64,000 bases of DNA, taken from NCBI RefSeq assembly GCF_003241315.1, contig NZ_QFOZ01000002.1, positions 132,244 to 196,243 on the forward strand, written 5' to 3'. This document shows, in pieces, positions 24,953 to 36,800 of this stretch. Numbering within the stretch: position 1 is the first letter of the stretch; each line of letters begins with the position of its first letter. Source of the DNA: Lawsonella clevelandensis (GTDB taxonomy: Bacteria > Actinomycetota > Actinomycetes > Mycobacteriales > Mycobacteriaceae). The position numbers and the translations under genes are program-made. The notes under the pieces are model-generated. The model was not told the DNA's origin. It worked only from the letters and a program-made list of their open reading frames with translations, and did no database searches.

Positions 24953-27900
24953 ATGAGTACCGATTCTCACAGTACTAAAACCAGTGTTGGTGCCGCCTAC
25001 CCAAAAAGCGATATGACGAATGGGCGCGGCACTACTAGTCCCTCTTTCCCAGAATTAGAGCAAGAAGTTCTGAAGTACTGGGAAGAACATGAGACGTTTA
25101 AAAAATCTGTTGCGCAGCGTGAGGATGCGGAAGAATACGTCTTCTATGATGGTCCTCCGTTTGCTAACGGTCTTCCGCACTACGGTCACTTGTTGACGGG
25201 GTACGTCAAGGACATTGTGCCGCGGTTCCGAACGATGATGGGCTACAAAGTTGATCGTCGCTTTGGGTGGGATACACACGGTTTGCCTGCAGAACTAGAA
25301 GCAGAAAAACAGTTGGGTATTAAGAACCATACCGAGATCGATGACATGGGTCTGGCAGAGTTTAATGCCTACTGCAAAAAGTCTGTTCTGAAATACACAC
25401 AGGAGTGGAAAGACTACGTCACGCGGCAGGGACGCTGGGTAGATTTCGACAATGGTTATAAGACTCTTGATATCGGTTATATGGAGTCTGTGCTGTGGGC
25501 CTTTAAAACTCTTTATGATAAGGGACTTATCTATAAAGGATTCCGGGTACTGCCGTACTCCTGGGCGGAACACACACCACTATCTAACCAGGAAACTCAC
25601 CTGGATGATTCCTACAAGATGCGGCAGGATCCTGCGCTAACAGTAGCTATGCCGCTTTGTATCCCCGCAGATCATCCTCTGTCTGGTACACCCTTTGATG
25701 GTGCAGCTGCCCTCATCTGGACGACGACGCCGTGGACGCTTCCCTCTAACCTGGCTATCGCCGTGCATCCCAATGAGACTTATGTGGTGGTGGAAGTAGC
25801 AGGGGAGAAGGCACCAGCACAGTTTGCGGGAAGCCGAGTTGTTCTTGCGGAAGCACGTCTATCTGCTTATTCTCGTGAGCTCGGTAAAAAGCCAAAGGTT
25901 ATGGCACGGGTTACCGGTAGCGAATTGGCGGGGCTTTCCTACACTCCGGTTTTCAACTACTTTGCCGATAACGCCAATTCTTTCCAGATTCTGCTTGCTG
26001 ATTACGTCACAATGGATTCTGGTACTGGTGTTGTCCACCAGGCTCCTGCTTTCGGCGAAGACGATATGAATACGTGCAATAAGTACGATATTCCGCTGGT
26101 TATTCCCGTTGATATGGACGGTAAATTCATTTCTGAAGTACCAGAGTATGAGGGGCTTTTAGTCTTTGACGCCAATCCTCGCATCATTAAGGACATTAAG
26201 GGATTGGGGCGAGTTTTCCGGCAGGAAACTATTGACCATTCCTATCCGCACTCGTGGCGTTCGGGAGAGCCTCTTATCTATATGGCATTGCCGAGCTGGT
26301 TTGTGGCTGTCACGAAATTCCGAGACCGTATGGTGGAGCTCAACCACGATGACATTACGTGGATTCCCAGCCATATTCGCGACGGACAATTCGGGAAGTG
26401 GCTCTCTAATGCGCGTGACTGGAATATCAGCCGTAACCGCTACTGGGGTGCTCCTATTCCTGTGTGGGAGTCTGATGATCCGAATTATCCGCGTACGGAC
26501 GTTTACGGTTCTCTCGATGAACTAGAACGCGATTTTGGTGTGCGTCCCACCAACCTGCATCGCCCCGATATTGACCAGCTGGTACGTCCTAACCCGGATG
26601 ATCCGACGGGTAAATCAATGATGCGCCGCGTCCCCGAAGTATTGGACTGCTGGTTTGAGTCAGGTTCCATGCCCTATGCGCAAGTACATTATCCGTTTGA
26701 GAATAAGGAATGGTTCGAGTCCCACTACCCGGGCGATTTCATTGTTGAATACATTGGGCAAACTCGTGGATGGTTCTATACCCTGCATGTTTTAGCGACG
26801 GCACTTTTTGATAAGCCTTCCTACAAAGCGGTTGTCGCGCACGGTATTGTGTTGGGCAATGATGGCCTCAAGATGTCCAAGTCGAAGGGCAACTATCCTA
26901 ACGTCAACGAGGTTTTCGATCGTGATGGATCCGACGCCATGCGGTGGTTCCTCATGTCTTCCCCAATTCTGCGCGGCGGCAACTTGGTCGTAACAGAGCA
27001 GGGCATTCGTGACGGTGTGCGGCAGGCACTTCTACCACTGTGGAATACGTACAGTTTCTTCCAAATGTATGCGTCTGAGGAAGCAACATTCCGCACTGAT
27101 AGTGCAAATGTTCTTGACCGCTACATTCTCGCCAAGTTGGCGGAAACACGTGATGTTCTCACTGAGCAGATGATGACAACGGACATCGCCAATGCCTGTG
27201 AAACGCTTCGTCTTTTCATCGACGCTCTTACGAACTGGTATGTGCGTCGGTCCCGTGCTCGTTTCTGGGAGGGGGAGGAGTCTAGTCAGGATGCTAAAGA
27301 CGCCTTCGATACTCTCTACACGGTGCTCGAGGTAACGTGCCGATTGGCTGCGCCACTGCTACCGTTCGCGTCGGAGGTTATCTGGCGGGGCCTTACTGGT
27401 GGTGAATCAGTACACCTTACGGATTGGCCAGAGTCTGATCTCCTGCCGCATGATGCGGAGCTGGTAGCTGCGATGGACCGTGTGCGGGTAGTGTGCTCTA
27501 CAATCTCCTCTATTCGTAAAGCGCATAAGCTACGCGTTCGCTTGCCACTACTGTCGGCGACTGTCGCGGCCCCGCACGTGGATGCACTAGCACCTTTCAC
27601 CGACATCATTGCGGAAGAAATGAATTTGCGGGAGGTAAAACTTACCGATGACGTTGCGTCCTACGGTGAATTCCAACTACAAGTGAACGCTAAGGTTGCG
27701 GCGCCACGTCTGCGTGGGGATGTCCAGAAGGCTATTAAAGCCGCTAAGGCTGGCGACTATGAGGTTCATGCAGACGGTACTGCCACAGTAGGCGGTATTG
27801 AGTTGAAGGATACAGAGTATACGCAGCGTCTAGTCGCGCAGAATCCCGATTCCACCGCTGCTCTTCCAGACGGTAAGGGACTCGTCATCTTGGATATGAC

Positions 27901-28171
27901 TCTTAATGATGATCTGGAGTCTGAAGGATGGGCCAAGGACCGCATTCGTGAAATACAGGATGCTCGGCGCGCGGCTGGACTGGAAGTCTCCGACCGCATC
28001 AGCCTTACCATGGGTGTGCCCGAGAAACTACGTACCTGGGCGGAGCGGCACCGCGATCTTATCTCTGGTGAAGTCCTGGCAGTTGACCTTACTATTACTA
28101 CTCCAGAACAGGGTGGAGAGCTCGATCTGGGTGATGGTGTAACAGGCAGTCTTCATAAAGTTGCACAGTAG
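24953..28171 (+). CDS. ileS: isoleucyl-tRNA synthetase
   Basis: Class I aminoacyl-tRNA synthetase (1072 aa). The start at 24953 ([11 protein letters not shown]) has GAGGAG 10 bases upstream; an upstream in-frame ATG at 24845 is rejected because it lies inside the T-box. Visible: HIGH-type [16 protein letters not shown], the CP1 editing domain ([17 protein letters not shown]), the C-terminal catalytic half with [11 protein letters not shown] (KMSKS), the anticodon-binding domain, and a C-terminal extension without the zinc-binding cysteines of the short eubacterial form, i.e. the long eukaryote-like IleS type. Followed by a terminator. Confidence 0.96.
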   Translation: MSTDSHSTKTSVGAAYPKSDMTNGRGTTSPSFPELEQEVLKYWEEHETFKKSVAQREDAEEYVFYDGPPFANGLPHYGHLLTGYVKDIVPRFRTMMGYKVDRRFGWDTHGLPAELEAEKQLGIKNHTEIDDMGLAEFNAYCKKSVLKYTQEWKDYVTRQGRWVDFDNGYKTLDIGYMESVLWAFKTLYDKGLIYKGFRVLPYSWAEHTPLSNQETHLDDSYKMRQDPALTVAMPLCIPADHPLSGTPFDGAAALIWTTTPWTLPSNLAIAVHPNETYVVVEVAGEKAPAQFAGSRVVLAEARLSAYSRELGKKPKVMARVTGSELAGLSYTPVFNYFADNANSFQILLADYVTMDSGTGVVHQAPAFGEDDMNTCNKYDIPLVIPVDMDGKFISEVPEYEGLLVFDANPRIIKDIKGLGRVFRQETIDHSYPHSWRSGEPLIYMALPSWFVAVTKFRDRMVELNHDDITWIPSHIRDGQFGKWLSNARDWNISRNRYWGAPIPVWESDDPNYPRTDVYGSLDELERDFGVRPTNLHRPDIDQLVRPNPDDPTGKSMMRRVPEVLDCWFESGSMPYAQVHYPFENKEWFESHYPGDFIVEYIGQTRGWFYTLHVLATALFDKPSYKAVVAHGIVLGNDGLKMSKSKGNYPNVNEVFDRDGSDAMRWFLMSSPILRGGNLVVTEQGIRDGVRQALLPLWNTYSFFQMYASEEATFRTDSANVLDRYILAKLAETRDVLTEQMMTTDIANACETLRLFIDALTNWYVRRSRARFWEGEESSQDAKDAFDTLYTVLEVTCRLAAPLLPFASEVIWRGLTGGESVHLTDWPESDLLPHDAELVAAMDRVRVVCSTISSIRKAHKLRVRLPLLSATVAAPHVDALAPFTDIIAEEMNLREVKLTDDVASYGEFQLQVNAKVAAPRLRGDVQKAIKAAKAGDYEVHADGTATVGGIELKDTEYTQRLVAQNPDSTAALPDGKGLVILDMTLNDDLESEGWAKDRIREIQDARRAAGLEVSDRISLTMGVPEKLRTWAERHRDLISGEVLAVDLTITTPEQGGELDLGDGVTGSLHKVAQ

Positions 28172-28199
28172 AAACAGTAGAGGCAGTAGAGAATAATCG

Positions 28200-28249
28200 A
28201 AGGCTCCTCCCCATAGCTCACAGAATGAGGTGAGTGGGGGAGGAGCCTT
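28200..28249 (+). terminator. terminator after ileS
   Basis: Inverted repeat AAGGCTCCTCCCC (about 28200-28212) with GGGGAGGAGCCTT (28237-28249), an inner CTCAC/GTGAG helix in the loop, and TTTTAT at the plus-strand end. Correctly placed 30 bases after the ileS stop. It may also act weakly on the opposing HdeD-like gene, though the minus side lacks a U-tract. Confidence 0.85.
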
Positions 28250-28300
28250 TTATCTACCGTTTGTAGATAGTAATAGTCGTAGGGCTAGCCCATCAGGCTA

Positions 28301-28873
28301 TTAACCCATGAAGGAGACGTTTTCGCCATTCTTTGCAAGAGTTTGGCGGATAACAATAGCGGATACCAGCATAGAAATACCCAGCAGAATGGCCATGACT
28401 CCCAGCGCCCACGCAATACCGATGAGTGAGGTGAAGGGAGAAATGATAAGTAATAAGCCAATAATTACTTGTGCAACACCACTGGTAATAACTGGCCAGC
28501 CAACACCTGCTACTGCAGTGACGCTGCCGGCACCAATATTGCCAATACCAGAAACAAGAGCAACAATACCGAAGATCAAGGCGAGAACAACACTGAAGGT
28601 GTCCGGGTTAATTGCTGCCGCAATGCCGACGATAATGCCCACTACTGAGAAAAAGACCCCCAGACCCCAGAGTGGGGAAATTTCTTTTGTTGAGACGGAC
28701 AATGCACCAAGTGCAAGAGAACCAACAATAATTCCCACAGCGCAGATAATAGTGACAACCTTGACGGTACTATCGGGCCACGCCACTGCAACAATTCCAA
28801 TCAGGAGGGCAAAAACACCTACTATTAGCCATGTACGCCACAAATCGCGGGCTGCCTTTTCCATGAATTCCAT
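28301..28873 (-). CDS. HdeD/DUF308-family membrane protein
   Basis: A 190-residue protein with six regularly spaced hydrophobic helices and almost no loops (for example WLIVGVFALLIGIVAVAWP, LWGLGVFFSVVGIIVGIAAA). This matches the DUF308/HdeD family, whose E. coli member is linked to acid resistance; the role in actinobacteria is unknown. GGAG lies 5 bases before the ATG at 28873. It is the only minus-strand gene between wag31 and the asparaginase and is convergent with ileS. Confidence 0.8.
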   Translation of the reverse strand: MEFMEKAARDLWRTWLIVGVFALLIGIVAVAWPDSTVKVVTIICAVGIIVGSLALGALSVSTKEISPLWGLGVFFSVVGIIVGIAAAINPDTFSVVLALIFGIVALVSGIGNIGAGSVTAVAGVGWPVITSGVAQVIIGLLLIISPFTSLIGIAWALGVMAILLGISMLVSAIVIRQTLAKNGENVSFMG

Positions 28874-29002
28874 TTCTTCTCCAAGCTATGGTGGTCGGTG
28901 CGGCACAAAAGTACCTAACTCTCTGCTTCCAGCATATCGGTCAGTATTCCTGCTGTCCTCGAATATCCTTCGCCACTTCTTCTTTCTCTTTATGGGCAGA
29001 GT

Positions 29003-30475
29003 GTGACATACACTGGCACTGTGGACAGCAGTGCATACCATCTTTCTTCTAAGGATCTGGCGTGTCGCCAGAATAGATGGGTATTGCACTGTGACATGGA
29101 TGCCTTCTTTAGCTCTGTTGAGCAGCTCACCCGCCCTACCTTGCAGGGGCGTCCTGTCCTAGTAGGGGGACGTTCAGGTCGTGGGGTAGTAGCGGGGGCA
29201 TCGTATGAAGCACGTGCATTGGGATGTCATTCGGCTATGCCTATGCATCAGGCAGCCCGGCTTATTGAACCACGTGGTGTTGTTGTACCAACTCGTGGAG
29301 TGGTGTACCGCACTGTCAGCCGCCGTATATTCCGGCTACTACGAACGTATGTCCCGGTTATAGAACAGCTTTCCGTCGATGAAGCATTCCTCGAACCCGC
29401 AGAATTACATGGGTGCACGGGGGCTGACGTTCTTGAGTATTGTGAAATGCTGCGCAGCGTTGTGCGAGAAGAGATTGGGTTATCTCTTTCTTTTGGGGCG
29501 GGAAGTGGGAAGCAATACGCCAAAATTGGGTCAGGAATGGCGAAACCGGATGGTGTGCAGATTATTCCAGCATCCCTTATGAATAAAATTCTGCGTCCGC
29601 TGTCAGTACGAAAATTGTGGGGAGTGGGCCCCGTCAGCGAAAAAAAGCTGCAGAAAGAAAACATTCTTACCATTGGTGATCTAGCAGATCTCTCAGAGAA
29701 GGACGCGAAAGCATTACTAGGGTCTGCAGTGGGCCGACAATTACAAGGGCTAGCACGTGGCTTTGATAATCGCCCAGTATGCGAGCGGGCCATCGCTAAA
29801 CAAATCAGTTCCGAGTCTACTTATCGGACAGATATTACTGATAAGGCCGGCATTATAGCGGCTATTGACGATAATGGTGACGATGCCCACCGGCGTCTTC
29901 TCCACGATGGGCGTGCCGCCAGAACCGTTACGGTTAAACAAAAACTGTCAGATATGACCATCATCTCACGGTCCGCAACATTGCCCTATGCCACTACCGA
30001 TATACGGACTTTACTGGCCCTCGCACACCGGCTTGCCCTTGATCCTGCCACGGTGGGAGCATGTCGTCTTGTGGGAGTTGGGTTTTCTGGGCTTACTACT
30101 GTTCAGCAGGAATCTCTTTTCCCTGGACTGGACTGGGAAGTCAATATTGAGGAAGAACGCGACAATAGTGACGCTCAAACAGTAACTATCCCCGGTACAA
30201 CGGGACAGGGAGTATATGGCTCTGAGCGTGCCTTATTACACATGCCGGACTGCCCACGCTGGCAATCCGGCATGGACGTTATGCATCCTACGTATGGGTT
30301 TGGCTGGATACAGGGGGCGGGCCAGGGGAAAGTATCCGTCCGATTTGAAACGCGTACTAGTGGCCCGGGGCGAGTGATGACGTTTACAGAGGAAACTGCC
30401 GACCTTACTCCGGCAGATCCACTACTCTGCCTCGACTGGCCAGAAGAAGAATTACACCGACTACATGCAGATTAA
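29003..30475 (+). CDS. dinB: DNA polymerase IV (Y-family, DinB)
   Basis: Error-prone translesion polymerase (490 aa). Visible: catalytic motif VLHCDMDAFFSSVEQL (Asp pair at the N-terminus), GVVAGASYEARALG, the second catalytic motif QLSVDEAFLEP (Asp-Glu), helix-hairpin-helix RKLWGVGPVSEKKLQ and the little-finger domain (about residues 270-370). The C-terminal 110 residues contain a DVMHPTYGFGWIQGAGQGKV segment typical of actinobacterial DinB. No clear beta-clamp peptide was identified; ESLFPGL near residue 372 is a candidate. GTG start; a second GTG 18 bases on is possible. Confidence 0.92.
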   Translation: MTYTGTVDSSAYHLSSKDLACRQNRWVLHCDMDAFFSSVEQLTRPTLQGRPVLVGGRSGRGVVAGASYEARALGCHSAMPMHQAARLIEPRGVVVPTRGVVYRTVSRRIFRLLRTYVPVIEQLSVDEAFLEPAELHGCTGADVLEYCEMLRSVVREEIGLSLSFGAGSGKQYAKIGSGMAKPDGVQIIPASLMNKILRPLSVRKLWGVGPVSEKKLQKENILTIGDLADLSEKDAKALLGSAVGRQLQGLARGFDNRPVCERAIAKQISSESTYRTDITDKAGIIAAIDDNGDDAHRRLLHDGRAARTVTVKQKLSDMTIISRSATLPYATTDIRTLLALAHRLALDPATVGACRLVGVGFSGLTTVQQESLFPGLDWEVNIEEERDNSDAQTVTIPGTTGQGVYGSERALLHMPDCPRWQSGMDVMHPTYGFGWIQGAGQGKVSVRFETRTSGPGRVMTFTEETADLTPADPLLCLDWPEEELHRLHAD

Positions 30476-30510
30476 TTATGCACTGGTTCTATGCGGGTTC
30501 TAGGCATGTT

Positions 30511-31536
30511 TTATGCGTGGAGAATGTTCTTAATTTGCGCAGTGGAGTAGCCCGCTTGGAGTAGTGCAAGCAAAAGTATGCGGCACTGTGGAGCCCGTAA
30601 ATTTTTGATTAAGGGGATACCTGCTGCGGCCAAATCCGCACCACCGCCAGTGCAGCCGTACAGTGCTGATACTGGCCCTAACGGTACCCGGGAGGTCACC
30701 ACGAAAATAATCTCAGGATACGTTGTGCGTAACTCATGAAGAACGGTAGCAGTGGCAGCGGGAAGATTACCGCTGCCCAACGCTTCAATAATGATGGCGC
30801 GTACAGGAACAGCACCGGATGGTTCACACGCAAGACGTAAGAGGGACCCATCATCCCCGAAATCGACTGTCACAATACGCACAAGGGGAGTATTGACGGA
30901 AAGACGAGGGATCGGATGTATAGGCATGTCAACGAGCAACTCAGTTAACCCAGTGCTTGTCGCGTTTGCCGGGCAGACGGAGGCAAATGCGGTGCGCTGG
31001 TCTGTCGCTAGTTTTAACGCTCCCCACGCAGGAAGGATAGCGCCGCCAAATACTATTTTTACAGTTGACTCTGCCTGTGGATTAGTGACGTAACTCAGTG
31101 CATCAGCAAGATTCTGAGGGCCATCTGGAGTGCTGCTATCTGCGGCAAAAGTAGCCCCAGTTATGGCGAGTGGACAATGATAGTGCGCCAGTGGACATAC
31201 AAGCTGTAGCCAGAGCGCTGTCGATTCTAGTGTGTCGGTGCCATGTACCACCACGATACCCGTTGCACCAGCGTCTAAAGCTGTAAGGACCGCATCGGTC
31301 AAACGGTCAATATCTGTGGGGAGAAGCTGGGAGGAGTCTTTGTGATAGACGTTATTCACGTGAATAGTGGCGTTTTTCTGTACAACGAAGGGATGGTCGG
31401 AGGGCAGCGTTCGTAACAAATCCTCGCCGCTAAGAGATGGCGAGAGACCATTATTCGTGTGTTCGTGAGAAGTAGTAGAAGCAGTACTGGAGATCGTTCC
31501 ACCAGTAGCTAGCACAACAATATTCGCGGTAGTCAC
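30511..31536 (-). CDS. ansA: L-asparaginase
   Basis: Asparaginase/glutaminase-family hydrolase (341 aa) converting L-asparagine to aspartate and ammonia. Visible: first catalytic Thr in VVLATGGTISST (residues 7-18), the second motif VVVHGTDTLESTALWL (about 100-115), and ITGATFAADSSTPDGPQNL. No signal peptide, so probably cytoplasmic. The GTG start has AAAGG directly abutting it, so the message may be leaderless. Convergent with dinB (35-base gap) and divergent from the lipoprotein gene. The same position upstream of lspA is common in corynebacteria. Confidence 0.9.
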   Translation of the reverse strand: MTTANIVVLATGGTISSTASTTSHEHTNNGLSPSLSGEDLLRTLPSDHPFVVQKNATIHVNNVYHKDSSQLLPTDIDRLTDAVLTALDAGATGIVVVHGTDTLESTALWLQLVCPLAHYHCPLAITGATFAADSSTPDGPQNLADALSYVTNPQAESTVKIVFGGAILPAWGALKLATDQRTAFASVCPANATSTGLTELLVDMPIHPIPRLSVNTPLVRIVTVDFGDDGSLLRLACEPSGAVPVRAIIIEALGSGNLPAATATVLHELRTTYPEIIFVVTSRVPLGPVSALYGCTGGGADLAAAGIPLIKNLRAPQCRILLLALLQAGYSTAQIKNILHA

Positions 31537-31668
31537 CCTTTAAGAGTGTGGGTTTTGGGAGTAAAGGTCAATAGCGACGTGCCGGCAAGTGACAACACTC
31601 CATGCGGAGAGATGACTTAAAAACGAGTAGTGTGACTGTAGAACACTAGTTGACCTTCTAGGAGCCCT

Positions 31669-32166
31669 ATGACTGCACGACGCATCGGTGCGACCCTTAT
31701 CGCTGTTACAGCGGTAATGGCGTTAACTGCATGTACTACCTCAGTACCACCTGAAGTAGAGGCAAGCCGTAGTGCTGCTATGAGCTCATTAAAACGGCCG
31801 GCGATCCCCGAGCCTACCTTGCAGCAGCTACAAGCACTGTTGGACCGTGCTCTTGATCCGAAAGTACCAACAAAAGACAAACTTGACACTGTTGAAGATG
31901 GTGAAAAATCACCAGAGCTTTTCGAGAAAATTACGCAGGCCAAGCAAGAGTCCAACGCCACTATTAAACTTTCTGGACAGATTATCCCCACTGACCCCAC
32001 TACTCGCACTGTGCATGTTGAGATGTCTATTCCCGGCCAGCCTCCCCAGGGCAGTGAAGTGAAGTTTATCTACGACAAGAAGAAGTGGAAAATCTCTAAG
32101 TCGTACATGTGCAACACCATTTCTTTGCTCATGCCAGATAGCGTGCCGGCAGTGTGCAACACGTAA
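31669..32166 (+). CDS. MTB12-like secreted lipoprotein
   Basis: A 165-residue lipoprotein: signal peptide MTARRIGATLIAVTAVMALTA with lipobox LTAC (Cys near residue 22), then a domain resembling the mycobacterial low-molecular-weight antigen MTB12/CFP-2 family (PTLQQLQALLDRALDPKVPTKDK ... KFIYDKKKWKISKS). Family function is unclear. Two later cysteines (MCNT and VCNT) could form a disulfide. AGGAG lies 4 bases before the ATG. The next gene but one direction-wise is lspA, the signal peptidase that would process it, a suggestive but common arrangement. Confidence 0.75.
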   Translation: MTARRIGATLIAVTAVMALTACTTSVPPEVEASRSAAMSSLKRPAIPEPTLQQLQALLDRALDPKVPTKDKLDTVEDGEKSPELFEKITQAKQESNATIKLSGQIIPTDPTTRTVHVEMSIPGQPPQGSEVKFIYDKKKWKISKSYMCNTISLLMPDSVPAVCNT

Positions 32167-32226
32167 TATCATTCCGTCACCCCGCCAATAGCCTCAATAA
32201 TGCCCTGTAAGGAGATCTAGCGAAGA

Positions 32227-32808
32227 GTGCCCGTACCACAGAAAAAACAGTCGTCATACGATGCGTCCGCTGCTATTGCTGCACGTCGGGCTGCATATAA
32301 GCGGCGCACTCTTTTCTTTGCTCTCGCTGGCATTATTCTGGTTATTGATTACCTCACAAAAGCATGGGTAGTAGCGACTATCCCGGTAGGGGAAACACAT
32401 GCATCCTGGGGAAATATTCGGATTACGCATGTACTGAATTCCGGTGCGGCATTTGGATTAGGGGAAAAGTTCACAGTTTTCATCACTATTTTCAGCATGG
32501 TGATTATCTCTGCTGTTGCTTCTGCGCTGTGGCGTACCACAAGTAATGCGTGGGCTACTGGGCTGGCATTAATACTAGGTGGGGCTTTTGGGAATCTCTA
32601 TGATCGGCTTTTCCGTCCACCTGCAGCATTTTCTGGGCACGTCATTGACTTTATTTCAGTGGGACAATTCCCTGTTTTTAATGTTGCTGACAGTGCCGTC
32701 ACTATTGGTGTCGTTATTGTTCTTATCTGCTTATTGGTGGGTAAAAAGTTAACAGTGTCCCCGGCTGCAGAGAAAACCGATGCGTCGTCGCAGGTGTCTC
32801 ACTTATGA
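32227..32808 (+). CDS. lspA: lipoprotein signal peptidase (signal peptidase II)
   Basis: Membrane aspartyl protease (193 aa) that cleaves prolipoproteins after Lgt has lipidated them; lgt is also in this window. Four transmembrane helices; motifs [21 protein letters not shown], and the catalytic Asp pair in GNLYDRLF and FNVADSAVT. The N-terminal 35 residues are a basic cytoplasmic head. GTG start with AAGGAG 12 bases upstream, a longish spacing. Overlaps the pseudouridine synthase gene by ATGA. Confidence 0.94.
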   Translation: MPVPQKKQSSYDASAAIAARRAAYKRRTLFFALAGIILVIDYLTKAWVVATIPVGETHASWGNIRITHVLNSGAAFGLGEKFTVFITIFSMVIISAVASALWRTTSNAWATGLALILGGAFGNLYDRLFRPPAAFSGHVIDFISVGQFPVFNVADSAVTIGVVIVLICLLVGKKLTVSPAAEKTDASSQVSHL

Positions 32809-33731
32809 GTGATTATCGCGCAATGTCAGTGCCCGACGGCTTAGTTAATCTTCGTGCCGATGTCGCATTGTCCCGTCTTTTGGGTGTATCGCGGAGTGCT
32901 GCTGCAAATCTTGCAGAAGAAGGCCATGTGATGCTCGATGGGGTTGCTATTGGCAAGTCATTCAAAATGGTGGAGGGGTTTCTGGAAGTGACATTGCCAG
33001 ATCCGCCACAGCCTCTTACTGTTGTGGCGGAACCAGTTCCCGGGATGCATGTTGTTTATGCTGATAACGATATTGTGGTCGTGGACAAACCAGCTGGCGT
33101 AGCTGCCCATCCTTCTTTGGGGTGGACTGGCCCCACTGTTGTGGGAGGTCTTGCCGCTGCCGGATACCGGGTTACTACTTCTGGACCGCCGGAGCGAAAA
33201 GGCATTGTGCACCGTCTTGATGCGGGTACCTCAGGTCTTATGGTGGTGGCTACGTCAGAACACGCCTATAGCGTGCTGAAGCAGGCTTTTAGAGACCGGA
33301 CTGTGGAAAAAACCTATCATGCCATCGTGCAGGGGTACCCGGATCCGTTGTCAGGAACAATTGATGCTCCTATTGGCCGACACACCGGTAATGATTGGCG
33401 TTTTTGTGTACGCCCAGATGGGAAACCCTCCATCACTCACTATGACACCGTGGAAGTTTTCCGGCGGGCAACACTTCTTGACGTGCATCTAGAAACGGGG
33501 CGTACCCACCAAATACGTGTTCACTTTTCAGCTCTTCATCATCCTTGTGTGGGGGACCCTACCTATGGTGCAGACCCCACATTGTCTGCACGGTTAGGCC
33601 TTGAGCGACAATGGCTGCATGCTAAAAAGCTAGGTTTTGTCCATCCTGCAGATGGCCGATGGGTGGAATTTGAGAGTGATTATCCAGCTGATTTAGCGCG
33701 CGCCCTGTCCATTCTTCGAGAAGAAAGCTAA
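32805..33731 (+). CDS. rluD: RluA-family 23S rRNA pseudouridine synthase (RluD-like)
   Basis: Isomerises uridine to pseudouridine in large-subunit rRNA. An N-terminal S4 RNA-binding domain ([21 protein letters not shown]) is followed by the catalytic domain with [17 protein letters not shown] (catalytic Asp near residue 139), [11 protein letters not shown] and the [13 protein letters not shown] motif. 308 residues, normal length. Overlaps lspA by 4 bases; the lspA-rluD pair is conserved in many bacteria. The exact target uridines are inferred only. Confidence 0.92.
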   Translation: MSDYRAMSVPDGLVNLRADVALSRLLGVSRSAAANLAEEGHVMLDGVAIGKSFKMVEGFLEVTLPDPPQPLTVVAEPVPGMHVVYADNDIVVVDKPAGVAAHPSLGWTGPTVVGGLAAAGYRVTTSGPPERKGIVHRLDAGTSGLMVVATSEHAYSVLKQAFRDRTVEKTYHAIVQGYPDPLSGTIDAPIGRHTGNDWRFCVRPDGKPSITHYDTVEVFRRATLLDVHLETGRTHQIRVHFSALHHPCVGDPTYGADPTLSARLGLERQWLHAKKLGFVHPADGRWVEFESDYPADLARALSILREES

Positions 33732-33875
33732 AAGCGTTAGCTCGTCCACCCGGGTACTGGCGATGTTGGACACGTCTACTAAACTAGTCACGTACTGACA
33801 GAGTAATAGCATTCTTACAACGGTAGTTGCCAGTAAATATGTAGTTAGCTGTTAAATCCTAGATAGAGAGAGGGG

Positions 33876-36800
33876 ATGGCAGTGGGCAAGTCATCATTTG
33901 TCCATCTCCATAACCATACTGAGTTTTCCATGCTGGACGGTATGGCAAAGATCGATAAGCTCATGGAAGAGTGCAATCGTCTAGGTATGCCAGCAGTGGG
34001 AATGACCGACCACGGCAATATGTATGGGGCATCCGATTTTTATAAAGCAGCAATCGCTGCAGGTGTAAAACCCATTATCGGTGTGGAAGCATATATTGCC
34101 CCCGGATCCCGTTTTGATAAGACCCGCCAGCGTTGGGGTGATCCGTCGCAACGCGGCGATGATGTTTCCGGTTCAGGCGCCTATACCCACATGACATTGT
34201 GGTCAGAAAATGAAGAGGGATTGCATAATCTCTTCCGCCTGTCCTCCCTTGCATCCTATGAAGGACAATTGGGTAAATGGCCTCGTATGGATGCTGACCT
34301 TATCTCTCAATATTCAAAAGGTGTCATTGCTTCTTCTGGTTGCCCCTCCGGCGAAATTCAGACTCGTTTACGCCTTGGCCAGATAAAGGAAGCCTACGAG
34401 TCCGCGGAGAAGTGGCAGAGTATTTTCGGCAAAGAAAATTTCTTGCTGGAGCTTATGGACCATGGCATTGATATTGAACGGCGAGTCCGTGAAGATCTTC
34501 TCAAATTGGGAAAAGATCTTGGCATGCGTCCCGTCATTACCAATGACTGTCACTACGTCACACAAGATCAGGCGAAGGCACACGAAGCTATGTTATGTGT
34601 GCAGACGGGAAAAACGCTCTCTGATCCCTCACGCTTTAAATTTGATGGTGACGGCTATTACCTTATTCCACCAGAAGAAATTCGTGCTCGCTGGGATAAG
34701 GAAGTTCCAGGGGCATGTGATACCACACTATGGATAGCTGAGCGCGTTGGCGACTATTCCAACGTGTGGAAATATCATGACCGGATGCCCAACTTCGATA
34801 CTCCACCGGGCTACGATGCAGAAGCCTGGCTTCGTCATGAAGTGAAGGAAGGCCTTGAATGGCGTTTCCCTGATGGAGTGCCGCAAAACTATATTGAACG
34901 TGCCAATTACGAGATTGACGTTATTATCCAGAAGGGGTACCCAACCTACTTCCTGGTGGTGGCCGACCTGGTCAGCCATGCACGTGAAGTCGGCATTAAA
35001 GTTGGTCCGGGGCGTGGCTCCGCCGCAGGCGCTCTTATTGCCTACGCCTTGGGTATTACTAATATCGACCCGGTCAAGCACGGTCTTCTGTTCGAGCGCT
35101 TCCTTAACCCAGAACGTCCTTCCGCTCCTGATATCGATATGGACTTCGATGATCGTCGTCGCGGGGAAATGATCCGCTACGCATCTGAGCGATGGGGTGC
35201 AGATAAAGTAGCACAGGTTATTACCTTCGGCACTATTAAAACTAAGGCTGCTATTAAAGACTCGGCACGTGTCCAATTCGGGCAGCCTGGGTATGCGATC
35301 GCAGATCGTATGACGAAGGCACTGCCGCCAGCGCAAGGTGCGAAGGATATTCCACTTTCCGGCATTATGGATCCTAACCATCCCCGGTATGGTGAGGCTT
35401 CCGAGATTCGCGCCCTCATCGAAACCGACCCGGACGTACAGCGTATTTATGAAACAGCCCGTGGTCTGGAAGGTATGGTTCGCCAGGCGGGTGTACACGC
35501 GTGTGCTGTCATTATGTCCAGTGAGCCACTGTTGGACTGTATCCCTATGTGGAAGCGTACCCAAGACGGTGCTCTTATTACCGGATGGGACTATCCTTCG
35601 TGTGAGGCTATTGGCCTGTTGAAGATGGACTTCCTAGGGCTACGAAACCTCACTGTTATTGGCGATGCGCTGGAAAACATTAAGCGCAATCGCGATGGGG
35701 AAATACTTGATCTTGATCGTCTTCAGCTAACGGATGAAAAATCGTATGAGTTACTCCGCCACGGGGATACGCTGGGCGTTTTCCAGCTTGATAGTGGCGG
35801 TATGCGTGAGTTGCTGAAAAAGATGGAGCCAACAGGCTTCAACGATATTGTTGCCTCGCTGGCACTGTACCGACCAGGGCCGATGGGGGTGGGTGCACAC
35901 TGGGCGTATGCGGATCGTAAGAATGGGCGTGCCCCGGTAGAGCCCATTCATCCCGAGCTTGATGAGCCGCTGAAAGATATTCTCGCGGAAACATACGGCC
36001 TTATTGTTTACCAAGAGCAGATTATGCAAATTGCTCAGAAGGTAGCGGGCTATTCTCTTGGCCAAGCAGATTTGCTCCGTCGTGCCATGGGTAAAAAGAA
36101 GCCGGAAGTATTGGCGAAAGAGTTCGACAACTTCCAGGCCGGTATGCGCGAGCGTAACTATTCTGACGAGGCTATCAAAGTTTTGTGGGAGACGATTCTG
36201 CCCTTCGCCGGATACGCGTTCAACAAGTCGCACGCGGCAGGATATGGACTGGTCAGCTACTGGACTGCCTATTTGAAGGCAAATTACCCGGCTGAATATA
36301 TGGCAGCACTGCTCACTTCTGTGGGTGATGATAAAGATAAGACAGCACTGTATTTGTCGGATTGTCGCCGTATGGGTATTCAAGTCCTACAACCGGATGT
36401 GAACGAATCTATTTGGAACTTTGCACCAGTGGGACAAGATATTCGTTTCGGTTTGGGCGCTGTACGTAATGTTGGTGAACAGGCCGTGGATGAGATTGTT
36501 GATGCGCGTACTGTACAGGGCGCATTTACAAACTTCACTGACTATCTCAACAAGATAGGGCAGACAGCTTGTACGAAGAAGGTTACGGAATCTCTTATTA
36601 AGGCAGGAGCTTTCGACTCTCTGGGACATTCTCGAAAAGGACTTTTCGAGGTGCATTCAGATGCTATTGATGCCGTTATGGGGACGAAGAAAGCCGCTGC
36701 AGCTGGACAGTTCGACCTTTTTGCAGGCTTCGGAGCAGAAGAAGATAACTCTGTGAGTAACGCTTTTGAAGTGCAGGTGCCGGATGATGAATGGGATAAA